A DNA stretch of 23,052 nucleotides, taken from Desulfobacteraceae bacterium. GTDB lineage: Bacteria > Desulfobacterota > Desulfobacteria > Desulfobacterales > Desulfobacteraceae. Position numbers and translations under genes: made by a program. Positions 5,504 through 13,044 of this stretch are shown one piece after another. The notes under the pieces were generated by a model that saw only the letters and a program-made list of their open reading frames with translations, made no database searches and had not been told where the DNA came from. How positions within the stretch are numbered: the stretch's first letter is position 1; every line of letters starts with the position of its first letter. Location: NCBI GenBank assembly GCA_011390435.1, contig JAABSK010000015.1, forward strand, positions 1-23,052, read 5' to 3'.

Positions 5504-8083
5504 TTATCCAACAGCCGAAAGTCTGTCCCGCCTTCTGCGCTGTACCAGATAAATAATGATTAAAAGACCGATGGCAGGGATATACATCAGCTGCTTGGGC
5601 GGGGTCGCAGCCGGGAGAAGCACATTTATAATTTCCTGATCAAATTCAACCCCCATCTTCTGCGCTTTGCTTGAAAACACCACAAAATCCACCAGCATGC
5701 GGCCATCTTCCATCCGGGTGGTAAATCCAATGCTGTTGAGCCGTTCTTCCGCAGTTGTTCCGCCATTCACCCTGAACATCATCGCTTTGGTAAATTCATC
5801 GCCAAGCCGATCCTCTCCCTTGATCATCAGACGGACCATGGCACCCGGATCAGTGGCTTCGACAACTTCATGCAGCTGGCTTCCGGGAACAATGTCATAG
5901 GGTTCATAAATTTTGTCCCAGAAATAGCCCGGCCGAAACAGGGTAAAGGCGATCAGCAGCATGGCAAGGGTTTCCCATATGCGGTTTTTCACCAGAAAAT
6001 ACCGCTGGCTGGCAGCTGCAAAAATCAGCATGGCCACCACCGACGCTGCAATCACCACCAGCAGATGATGCCATGACCCGATACCGATCATGAGCAGTTC
6101 AGTATTGAAAATAAATAAAAACGGCAAAATAGCGGTCCGGATATCATACCCAAACCCCTGAATACCGGTACGGATGGGATCTCCACCTGAGATGCCGGCC
6201 GCAGCAAAAGCTGCCAGCCCCACCGGGGGCGTATCATCCGCCAGAATACCAAAATAAAACACGAACAGATGTACAGCGATCAAGGGCACGATCAGTCCGT
6301 TTTGAGCACCAAGCTCCACAATAACCGGGGCCATGAGGGTTGACACCACAATATAATTGGCAGTTGTGGGAAGCCCCATTCCCAGAACAAGGCTGATCAT
6401 GGCGGTAAACAGCAGGATCAGCATCAGATTTCCACCGGAAATAAACTCGACAAACTCTGTCATGACCAGACCGATACCGGTAAGGGTTACCGTACCCACG
6501 ACAATACCGGCAGCAGCTGTGGCAACACCGATACCGATCATGTTTCTTCCGCCGCCAACCATGCCCTGGACCAGCTCATTAAAGCCGGTTTTAAACGCAA
6601 ACATCTCTCCTGTCTCTTTTCTGAAGAACCCTTTCAGCGGGCGCTGGGTCAGCACAATGATAATGAGCAGGACAGTGGCCCAGTAGGCAGATAAAGCCGG
6701 TGAAAGCCGCTCAATCGTAAGGCACCACATCAGCACCACAACTGGCAGCAGAAAATAGTATCCGGCCTGGGCAGTTGACGCCAGATCCGGCAATTCATCG
6801 ATTTCATGCGAGGTGTCCAGCTCTGGAACGCGGCAGGCCAGCCAGATCAGCGCCAGATACGCCAGAGCAATCAGAACGCCGACCGGATAAATGGCTGCAT
6901 CTCCGGCAAGTGTCTTGATCCATCCAAGCCCGTAATAGGTAAAACCGCCGATGATAATAACCGTCAAGACAGCGATCACAAACGACACCAGTCGCTGACT
7001 CACCGTTTTGACTTTCCGTCGTTTCATCCCTTCAAGCCCCATTTTACAAGCTTCAAGGTGAACAATATAGACCAGTGCAATGTAGGAGATAATGGCCGGC
7101 AAAAACGCATGCTTGATCACATCCACATATGAGATCCCCACATATTCCACCATCAGAAACGCTGCAGCCCCCATGACCGGAGGGGTGAGCTGGCCGTTGG
7201 TGGAAGCTGCCACCTCAACGGCACCGGCTTTTTCTGCCGGGAATCCAACTTTTTTCATCAGTGGAATGGTAAAAGTCCCTGTCGTCACCACATTGGCAAT
7301 GGATGAGCCGGAAACCAGGCCGGTCAGGCCCGAAGAAACCACAGCTGCCTTTGCAGGCCCGCCTTTCAGGTGTCCCAGACCGGCAAAGGCGGTACGGATA
7401 AAATAGTTTCCCGCGCCGGCAGATTCCAGCAAAGATCCGAACAGGACAAACATGAACACCATTCCGGTGGATACCCCCAGGGCCACACCATAGACCCCTT
7501 CTGTGGTCAACCAGTAATGACTCATGCCTTTGACCAGACTTGCCCCTTTGTGGGCAATCACATCCGGCATGTAAGGCCCGCCAAAAGTATACACGACAAA
7601 AATGGTGGCCACCACCATCAAAGGCGGCCCCAGTGCCCGCCGGGTGGCTTCGAGCAACAGAATCATTCCGGTAACCGCAACACCCAGATCCAGCGGAGTC
7701 GGATTTCCCGGACGATCTGACAATTGCGCATAAAAAATAAAAAGATATGCTGCACAAAATGCAGCCACAAGCGCAAGGAACCAGTCCTGAATGGGGATAT
7801 ATTCCCGTGGAGACGATTTAAATGTGGGATAGGCGGTGTAGGCCAGAAACATGGCAAATGCCAGATGAATGGCCCGGGCTTCAGTGGAATTGAACACCAG
7901 AATGTTGAAAACAAACGGCAATGGAGATGCATACCATAACTGAAACACCGTCCAGATCAGCGGAACGAAAAACAGGATATTTCTGGGGACCCCGCCAATG
8001 GGATTTCGCGCGCCTGTATCAACTTCAGCGACAATTTCCTGGACAACATCCAGGTCAGGAACCGTGTGTTTTGTTTCGGTCAT
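5504..8083 (-). CDS. TRAP transporter fused permease (4TM/12TM) with C-terminal DUF3394-like domain
   Basis: An 859-residue inner-membrane protein. The first part (about 35-160) is the small DctQ-like four-helix unit; the large DctM-like unit follows, with family stretches such as GAGNYFIRTAF, GLVSGSSIANVVTTGTFTIP, STNGQLTPPVMGAAAF, MGLPTTANYIV and DDTPPVGLAAFAA. Together they form the channel that works with the periplasmic TAXI receptor and an ion gradient. Residues from about 701 form an extra module: a helix, a soluble domain of roughly 110 residues facing the periplasm, and a final helix ending in Arg-rich sequence, resembling DUF3394. This explains its length beyond the usual 620-700. 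The ATG at 8083 has GGAGGG at 9 nt, while the extension to 8158 lacks support. It follows the receptor gene by 80 nt. The substrate cannot be told from sequence. Confidence 0.93.
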   Translation of the reverse strand: MTETKHTVPDLDVVQEIVAEVDTGARNPIGGVPRNILFFVPLIWTVFQLWYASPLPFVFNILVFNSTEARAIHLAFAMFLAYTAYPTFKSSPREYIPIQDWFLALVAAFCAAYLFIFYAQLSDRPGNPTPLDLGVAVTGMILLLEATRRALGPPLMVVATIFVVYTFGGPYMPDVIAHKGASLVKGMSHYWLTTEGVYGVALGVSTGMVFMFVLFGSLLESAGAGNYFIRTAFAGLGHLKGGPAKAAVVSSGLTGLVSGSSIANVVTTGTFTIPLMKKVGFPAEKAGAVEVAASTNGQLTPPVMGAAAFLMVEYVGISYVDVIKHAFLPAIISYIALVYIVHLEACKMGLEGMKRRKVKTVSQRLVSFVIAVLTVIIIGGFTYYGLGWIKTLAGDAAIYPVGVLIALAYLALIWLACRVPELDTSHEIDELPDLASTAQAGYYFLLPVVVLMWCLTIERLSPALSAYWATVLLIIIVLTQRPLKGFFRKETGEMFAFKTGFNELVQGMVGGGRNMIGIGVATAAAGIVVGTVTLTGIGLVMTEFVEFISGGNLMLILLFTAMISLVLGMGLPTTANYIVVSTLMAPVIVELGAQNGLIVPLIAVHLFVFYFGILADDTPPVGLAAFAAAGISGGDPIRTGIQGFGYDIRTAILPFLFIFNTELLMIGIGSWHHLLVVIAASVVAMLIFAAASQRYFLVKNRIWETLAMLLIAFTLFRPGYFWDKIYEPYDIVPGSQLHEVVEATDPGAMVRLMIKGEDRLGDEFTKAMMFRVNGGTTAEERLNSIGFTTRMEDGRMLVDFVVFSSKAQKMGVEFDQEIINVLLPAATPPKQLMYIPAIGLLIIIYLVQRRRRDRLSAVG

Positions 8084-8163
8084 GCTGCCGATCCCTCCAT
8101 GAAACGAAAGATGATTGATTGTGCACCCTGGCCGGACGCGGCCAGGGTGTGATTCCAAAATGA

Positions 8164-9177
8164 TTACATCAATCCAGCTTCTGTGTAGTATCTTACCGCA
8201 CCATCATGCAGCGGAGCAGATAAACCGTCTTTGATCATCTCCTCTTTTTTCAGATTTTCAAAGGCCGGATGCAGCTTTTTAAATTCTTCAAAGTTTTCAA
8301 AAACCGCTTTGACCAGCTGATAAATAACTTCCTCAGATGTATTGGTCGAGGTCACAAGGGTTGCTCCCACGCCAAACGTGGTGGTGTCGCTATCCGTTCC
8401 ACGATACATGCCGCCAGGAATGGTGGCCATCCGATAATAGTCAGCACCTGCCACGAGTTTTTCAATCACCGGGCCAGTAACATTTACCATCACGGAATCA
8501 CAGGATGTCGTGGCTTCCTTGATCGAACCGGACGGATGTCCCACGGTGAACACGATCGCATCAATCTTGTTATCGCAAAGCGCGCTGGACTGTTCTGCAG
8601 ACTTCAGCTCTGAAGCCAGTTTGAAATCATCGTTTGTCCATCCCATGGCATTCATCACGATTTCCATGGTACCGCGCTGACCAGACCCTGGGTTTCCGAT
8701 ATTGACCCGTTTACCTTTAAGATCTTCAAAATTTTTGATGCCGGAATCAGCACGGGCAACAACAGTGAACGGCTCAGGATGAAGACTGAAAACCGCCCGT
8801 AATTCCTTGTTGGGTCCTTGTTCTTCAAATTTGCTGGTTCCATGGAATGCGTGATACTGCCAGTCCGACTGAACAACGCCAAGGTCCAGATCCCCTGCAG
8901 CAATCGCATTCAGGTTATATACAGAACCGCCGGTGCTTTCCACTGAACACCGGATATGATGCTCGTCCCTTCCTTTGTTCACCAGTCTGGCAATGGCACC
9001 GCCGGTGGGATAATAAACACCAGTGACCCCCCCGGTCCCAATGGTGACAAACGTTTGCTGATCCGATGCGGCACTTTGTTCTGTCTTCTGCTCAGGCTGC
9101 TGATCTCCGCAGCCGGCAATCAAACCGATCACACTGAGCATCACAATAATACAACTCCATACGCTTAACTTTTTCAT
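8164..9177 (-). CDS. TAXI-family TRAP transporter solute-binding lipoprotein
   Basis: A 337-residue periplasmic receptor. It begins with a lipoprotein signal (MKKLSVW, hydrophobic core, lipobox I-A-G-C with Cys23). The mature part opens with [18 protein letters not shown], the hallmark of TAXI receptors, followed by [12 protein letters not shown] and [11 protein letters not shown], and later [20 protein letters not shown]. It would capture the solute and deliver it to the fused permease. The ATG at 9177 has AGGAG at 7 nt; the 30-residue longer frame starting at 9267 would bury the signal peptide and is rejected. It is the first gene of the operon; the promoter must lie in 9178-9342, where I see only a weak candidate (TTGCAG, 16 nt, TATTTA on the minus strand). 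Confidence 0.93.
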   Translation of the reverse strand: MKKLSVWSCIIVMLSVIGLIAGCGDQQPEQKTEQSAASDQQTFVTIGTGGVTGVYYPTGGAIARLVNKGRDEHHIRCSVESTGGSVYNLNAIAAGDLDLGVVQSDWQYHAFHGTSKFEEQGPNKELRAVFSLHPEPFTVVARADSGIKNFEDLKGKRVNIGNPGSGQRGTMEIVMNAMGWTNDDFKLASELKSAEQSSALCDNKIDAIVFTVGHPSGSIKEATTSCDSVMVNVTGPVIEKLVAGADYYRMATIPGGMYRGTDSDTTTFGVGATLVTSTNTSEEVIYQLVKAVFENFEEFKKLHPAFENLKKEEMIKDGLSAPLHDGAVRYYTEAGLM

Positions 9178-9342
9178 TATCAATCTCCTTTCTGGGTTAG
9201 TGATTTTTTGAAACTTAGCTTTATACGCCTGGTTTGTAAATACATTTTTTTTATGAACCTGCAACAATCAAATGGTCTGTATTTAGTTTCTGAACCCTTG
9301 GCCATCACCGGATTTATCAATGTCCAGCCTGATCAAAAAAGA

Positions 9343-11145
9343 TCAATCGGTTTTGAGGACAGACAAAAAAGCAGACTGAGGAATTTCGACCGATCCGACC
9401 ATCTTCATACGTTTCTTGCCTTTTTTCTGTTTTTCCAGAAGTTTTCGCTTCCGGGAAATATCTCCACCGTAGCATTTGGCAGTTACATCTTTTCGAAAAG
9501 CAGAGATGGTTTCCCGTGCAATGATTTTCCCGCCAATGGCCCCTTGAATCGGAATCTTAAACTGCTGCCGGGGGATTTCCTCACGCAATTTTTTGCAGGC
9601 AGTTCTGGCCCTGGCTTCTGCCTTATCTTTGTGAATCAATTGCGACAATGCATCCACCCGTTCGCCGTTGATCAAAAAATCCAGTTTCACCAGATCGGTT
9701 TCCTGGTATCCTGCAATTTCATAATCAAACGACCCATACCCCTGGGTCACACTTTTGAGCCGGTCATAAAATTCGTACACCACTTCAGCCAGGGGCAGTT
9801 CAAATTTCATCTCCATCCGGCTCTGGGTCAGGTACTGATAGTTTTTGCTGACCCCACGGAACTCGTGGCAGACTTGCATCACATTCCCCATGTACTTGTC
9901 CGGCACAATAATGGATGCCTTGATAAACGGTTCGCGCACTTTGGAGATCTCTGCAGGATCCGGGTATTGAACCGGATTGTCAATGATCTTCACGGTGCCG
10001 TCTGTAAGCGTGACCTCGTACTGGACTGACGGCGAGGTTAAAATCAAAGACACATTATATTCCCGTTCCAGCCGTTCCTGAACAACTTCAAGGTGCAAAA
10101 GCCCCAGAAAACCGCACCGATACCCAAAACCAAGGGCTGCTGAGCTGTCTTTTTCATACACCAGGGCAGCATCATTGAGTTTGAGTTTCTCAAGGGCTTC
10201 GGTCAGTTCTCCATAATCATCCGAAGAGACCGGGTACATGGATGAAAACACAACAGATATGGGTTCCCTGAACCCGCTTTTGGGTTTTTCGCAGCATTTC
10301 CCCGGCATGGTGACCGTATCACCGATTTTAACATCGCTGATGTTTTTAATGCCGGCGATAAAATATCCAACCTGTCCGGACACCAGTTCTTCCTGAGGCT
10401 TTCGCAGAATCTGAAAAAGACCGACTTCTTCAACTTTGTAGATGGCATCATTGGACATGAACTGAACTTTGTCTCCCCGCCGGATGGTGCCGTCCAGAAT
10501 CCGGAAATGCACAATGGTTCCCCGAAAGGCATCATAGTGAGAATCAAAGATCAAAGCCTTGAATGTGGTGTTGTCCGATTCCACAGGCGACGGAATTCTG
10601 GCGATAATGGATTTAAAGATATCCTCGACGCCCTTCCCGGTTTTGGCCGATACCATCAAGACATTTTCCGCATCCAGCCCCAGATCTTCTTCGATCTGCT
10701 GCCTGACCCATTCCACCTCAGCAGACGGCAGATCAATTTTGTTAATTACCGGTATAATTTCAAGATTGTGCTCCATGGCAAGATAGAGATTGGCCAGTGT
10801 CTGGGCTTCCACACCCTGGGTGGCATCCACAAGAATCAAAGCGCCCTCGCAGGAAGCCAGCGCCCGTGAGACTTCATATGAAAAGTCCACATGACCGGGG
10901 GTATCAATGAGATTCAACAGATACTGCGTGCCATCTTCACCAGTATACGGAAGTGACACGGTCTGGCTTTTTATGGTAATGCCCCGCTCTCTTTCAATAT
11001 CCATTGAATCAAGGATCTGCTCTTTCATGTCCCGTTCAGACACGATACCTGAAAGTTGTATCAGCCGGTCAGACAAGGTGGACTTTCCATGATCGATGTG
11101 GGCAATGATACTGAAATTTCTGATATTCTGTATAGTTAATTTCAA
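9343..11145 (-). CDS. lepA: Elongation factor 4 (LepA), TTG start
   Basis: A 600-residue ribosomal translocase-like GTPase that back-translocates or remodels stalled ribosomes. GTPase motifs are intact: G1 AHIDHGKST (15-23), G2 region ERERGIT, G3 DTPGH (81-85), G4 NKID (135-138) and G5 SAK (166-168). The LepA-specific C-terminal end is present, with GGDISRKRKLLEKQKKGKKRMK. The longest frame starts at 11217, but its first 24 residues are unlike LepA and have no ribosome binding site. The TTG at 11145 has GGAG (plus-strand 11151-11154) at 5 nt and gives the usual family length, so I use it. The upstream gene is divergent. No clear terminator is visible between its stop and the TRAP operon. Confidence 0.96.
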   Translation of the reverse strand: MKLTIQNIRNFSIIAHIDHGKSTLSDRLIQLSGIVSERDMKEQILDSMDIERERGITIKSQTVSLPYTGEDGTQYLLNLIDTPGHVDFSYEVSRALASCEGALILVDATQGVEAQTLANLYLAMEHNLEIIPVINKIDLPSAEVEWVRQQIEEDLGLDAENVLMVSAKTGKGVEDIFKSIIARIPSPVESDNTTFKALIFDSHYDAFRGTIVHFRILDGTIRRGDKVQFMSNDAIYKVEEVGLFQILRKPQEELVSGQVGYFIAGIKNISDVKIGDTVTMPGKCCEKPKSGFREPISVVFSSMYPVSSDDYGELTEALEKLKLNDAALVYEKDSSAALGFGYRCGFLGLLHLEVVQERLEREYNVSLILTSPSVQYEVTLTDGTVKIIDNPVQYPDPAEISKVREPFIKASIIVPDKYMGNVMQVCHEFRGVSKNYQYLTQSRMEMKFELPLAEVVYEFYDRLKSVTQGYGSFDYEIAGYQETDLVKLDFLINGERVDALSQLIHKDKAEARARTACKKLREEIPRQQFKIPIQGAIGGKIIARETISAFRKDVTAKCYGGDISRKRKLLEKQKKGKKRMKMVGSVEIPQSAFLSVLKTD

Positions 11146-11150
11146 GTGTT

Positions 11151-11154
11151 CTCC
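11151..11154 (-). promoter_or_regulatory. Ribosome binding site deciding the lepA TTG start
   Basis: On the minus strand GGAG is followed after AACAC by TTG (11145-11143) in frame with lepA. The only in-frame ATG upstream (11217) has no Shine-Dalgarno. Confidence 0.75.
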
Positions 11155-11167
11155 AAAACTAAAATGA

Positions 11168-11196
11168 TTGACAAATACCCTGTATGTCGTTAAAAC
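11168..11196 (+). promoter_or_regulatory. Sigma-70-type promoter for the response regulator gene
   Basis: A perfect -35 TTGACA (11168-11173), a 17-nt spacer and -10 TAAAAC (11191-11196, 4 of 6 matches). Predicted transcription would start about 75 nt before the ATG at 11279. It lies inside the spurious upstream extension of lepA, which fits the TTG start for lepA. Confidence 0.5.
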
Positions 11197-11278
11197 TATT
11201 TGAATTACATTTATCAATTGCGGTGTCTGGTGTCAAGAAAAGCCGGGGCTCGCAACCGATACCCCTGGAGAAAATATC

Positions 11279-12187
11279 ATGGCGTATTCCGTTTTAATTG
11301 TTGATGATGATTCAGCAATTAAAGAATCTGTTGAAGAATATCTAAAACTGATGCACTACACTGTTAAAAGCGCCTCCAGTGCGGATGAGGCTCTGGATCT
11401 ACTGGCCGGTTTCAAGGCAGACGTTGTCCTGACCGATATCATGATGCAGGGCATGGATGGTCTGGAACTCACCCGGAAGATCAAAGACACGGATGGTGTT
11501 GATGTGATCGTCATGACCGGCTACAGTGCTGACTACTCCTACGAAGAAGCGATCCAGGCCGGTGCCAGTGATTTTATCTTTAAACCGTTCCGGTTTGAGG
11601 AGCTCGACCTTCGCATCAGACGGGTCCTCAGAGAGGCAGAATATAAAAAAGAACGAAACGCCCTGTTAAAAGAGCTGGAAAAACTGGCCATCACCGATGC
11701 ATTGACACAATTGTATAACTCCCGGCAGTTTTTTTCCCAGATCAAAACAGAGATCAAACGATATAAACGGTATTCCAGACCATTGTCCCTGCTGATCCTG
11801 GATATTGATTTTTTCAAATCCTACAACGACACCTGGGGGCACCTGGAAGGAGACAAGGTGTTGATGAGAATCGGCCACACCATCAATTCATGCATGCGAT
11901 CCATGGATACCGCCTACCGGTACGGCGGAGAAGAGTTTGCCATCATCCTGCCGGAAACCCGGCTGAAAAAAGCCTGTGTTGTGGGTGCCAGAATCAAGGA
12001 CAATATCAGCTCCCAGACCTTTGAACCGGAACCCGGAAAAAAGGTCAAGGTGACCGTCAGTATCGGCGCCACTGAACTGGCAGAAGGGGAAGAGTTTTCA
12101 TCTTTTATCCGCCGGGCAGATAAGGCGTTGTACAAATCCAAGGAAACCGGCAGAAACAAGCTCACCTATTTCGAACCATCGCCATGA
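11279..12187 (+). CDS. Response regulator with GGDEF (diguanylate cyclase) output
   Basis: A 302-residue two-domain protein. The receiver domain (1-120) has the acidic pocket D9-D10-D11, phosphoacceptor D53 in LTDIMM, T80 in VIVMTGYS and K102 in FKPF. A short helical linker leads to a GGDEF domain (about 135-300) with TDALTQLYNSRQF, DIDFFKSYND and the active-site motif G216-G-E-E-F220. An RxxD inhibitory site (R207-S-M-D210) sits exactly five residues before it, so product inhibition is likely. Phosphorylation should drive dimerisation and synthesis of c-di-GMP, as in PleD/WspR-type proteins. The ATG has TGGAG at 8 nt. No histidine kinase is next to it; the partner must be elsewhere. It is divergent from lepA and convergent with nadC, 26 nt apart. 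Confidence 0.95.
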   Translation: MAYSVLIVDDDSAIKESVEEYLKLMHYTVKSASSADEALDLLAGFKADVVLTDIMMQGMDGLELTRKIKDTDGVDVIVMTGYSADYSYEEAIQAGASDFIFKPFRFEELDLRIRRVLREAEYKKERNALLKELEKLAITDALTQLYNSRQFFSQIKTEIKRYKRYSRPLSLLILDIDFFKSYNDTWGHLEGDKVLMRIGHTINSCMRSMDTAYRYGGEEFAIILPETRLKKACVVGARIKDNISSQTFEPEPGKKVKVTVSIGATELAEGEEFSSFIRRADKALYKSKETGRNKLTYFEPSP

Positions 12188-12213
12188 AGCCTGGTAGTGA
12201 GTCGCGACGGTTA

Positions 12214-13044
12214 TCAGTCCAGGCTGATCCGCATGCTCAGATCCACACTTCGTGCCTGATGAGTCAAGGCGCCGCAGGAGATCACATTTACGCCAGTAGC
12301 TGCGATATCTTTGATCGTTTCCAGCGACACATTTCCCGAGGCTTCCACAACAGCCCGTCCGTCAATATATTGAACTGCCCGGCGCATCTGATCGTAGGTC
12401 ATATTGTCCAGCATAATCACCTCCGCACCTGCCTCAACCGCCTGCTTCACCTCATCCATGGTGGTGACTTCCACCTCCACTTTCATTAAGTGGGATGTCC
12501 GGGAGCGAACCGCTTCCACCGCACTTTTAATGGAACCGGCCACGGCAATGTGATTGTCCTTGATCAAAACCCCGTCATAAAGAGAGAGGCGATGGTTATA
12601 TGCGCCGCCGGCCCGGACCGCTTCCTTTTCGAGACAGCGAAGGCCTGGCGTGGTTTTCCGGGTATCTGTGAGCCGGACCCCCGGGGTATCAAGCGTCTGA
12701 ACAAATTCCCGGGTGATGGTGGCAATGCCGGACAAGCGCTGCAAAAAGTTCAAGGCCACACGCTCTCCTTTGAGCAGGGCCACCAGATCACCTTCAACCT
12801 TGAAAACAATCGCCCCGTTTTGAATGGCGTCGCCATCTGTAAATTCAGATGCACACTGACAAGCCGGGTCCAGCAGCGAAAAAACTGTTTTCGCCACCTG
12901 GATTCCAGCAAGGACAAAGTCCTGTTTGGCCACGATCACCCCTTTCCCGGAAAAAGATTGCAGCAGAATACTTTCCGTTGTAATGTCACCATGGCCGGAA
13001 TCTTCAAAAAGGGCCAGCTTGATAATGGTTTCGATGGTATTCAT
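12214..13044 (-). CDS. nadC: Nicotinate-nucleotide pyrophosphorylase (carboxylating)
   Basis: A 276-residue cytosolic enzyme that converts quinolinate and PRPP to nicotinate mononucleotide, CO2 and pyrophosphate in de novo NAD synthesis. Family motifs seen: EDSGHGDITTE (14-24), ERVALNFLQRLSGIAT (94-109), the phosphate-binding DTRKTTPGLR (127-136), GGAYNHR (146-152), IKDNH (161-165), VEVEV and MLDNM. The length is normal. Its ATG (13044-13042) overlaps the valS stop TGA (13043-13041) as ATGA, so translation is probably coupled to valS. No nadA or nadB is present in the window. Confidence 0.97.
   Translation of the reverse strand: MNTIETIIKLALFEDSGHGDITTESILLQSFSGKGVIVAKQDFVLAGIQVAKTVFSLLDPACQCASEFTDGDAIQNGAIVFKVEGDLVALLKGERVALNFLQRLSGIATITREFVQTLDTPGVRLTDTRKTTPGLRCLEKEAVRAGGAYNHRLSLYDGVLIKDNHIAVAGSIKSAVEAVRSRTSHLMKVEVEVTTMDEVKQAVEAGAEVIMLDNMTYDQMRRAVQYIDGRAVVEASGNVSLETIKDIAATGVNVISCGALTHQARSVDLSMRISLD

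Noticed and set aside
9208..10029. 273-codon plus-strand frame opposite lepA
   Set aside because: It covers the conserved C-terminal half of lepA and has no family features.
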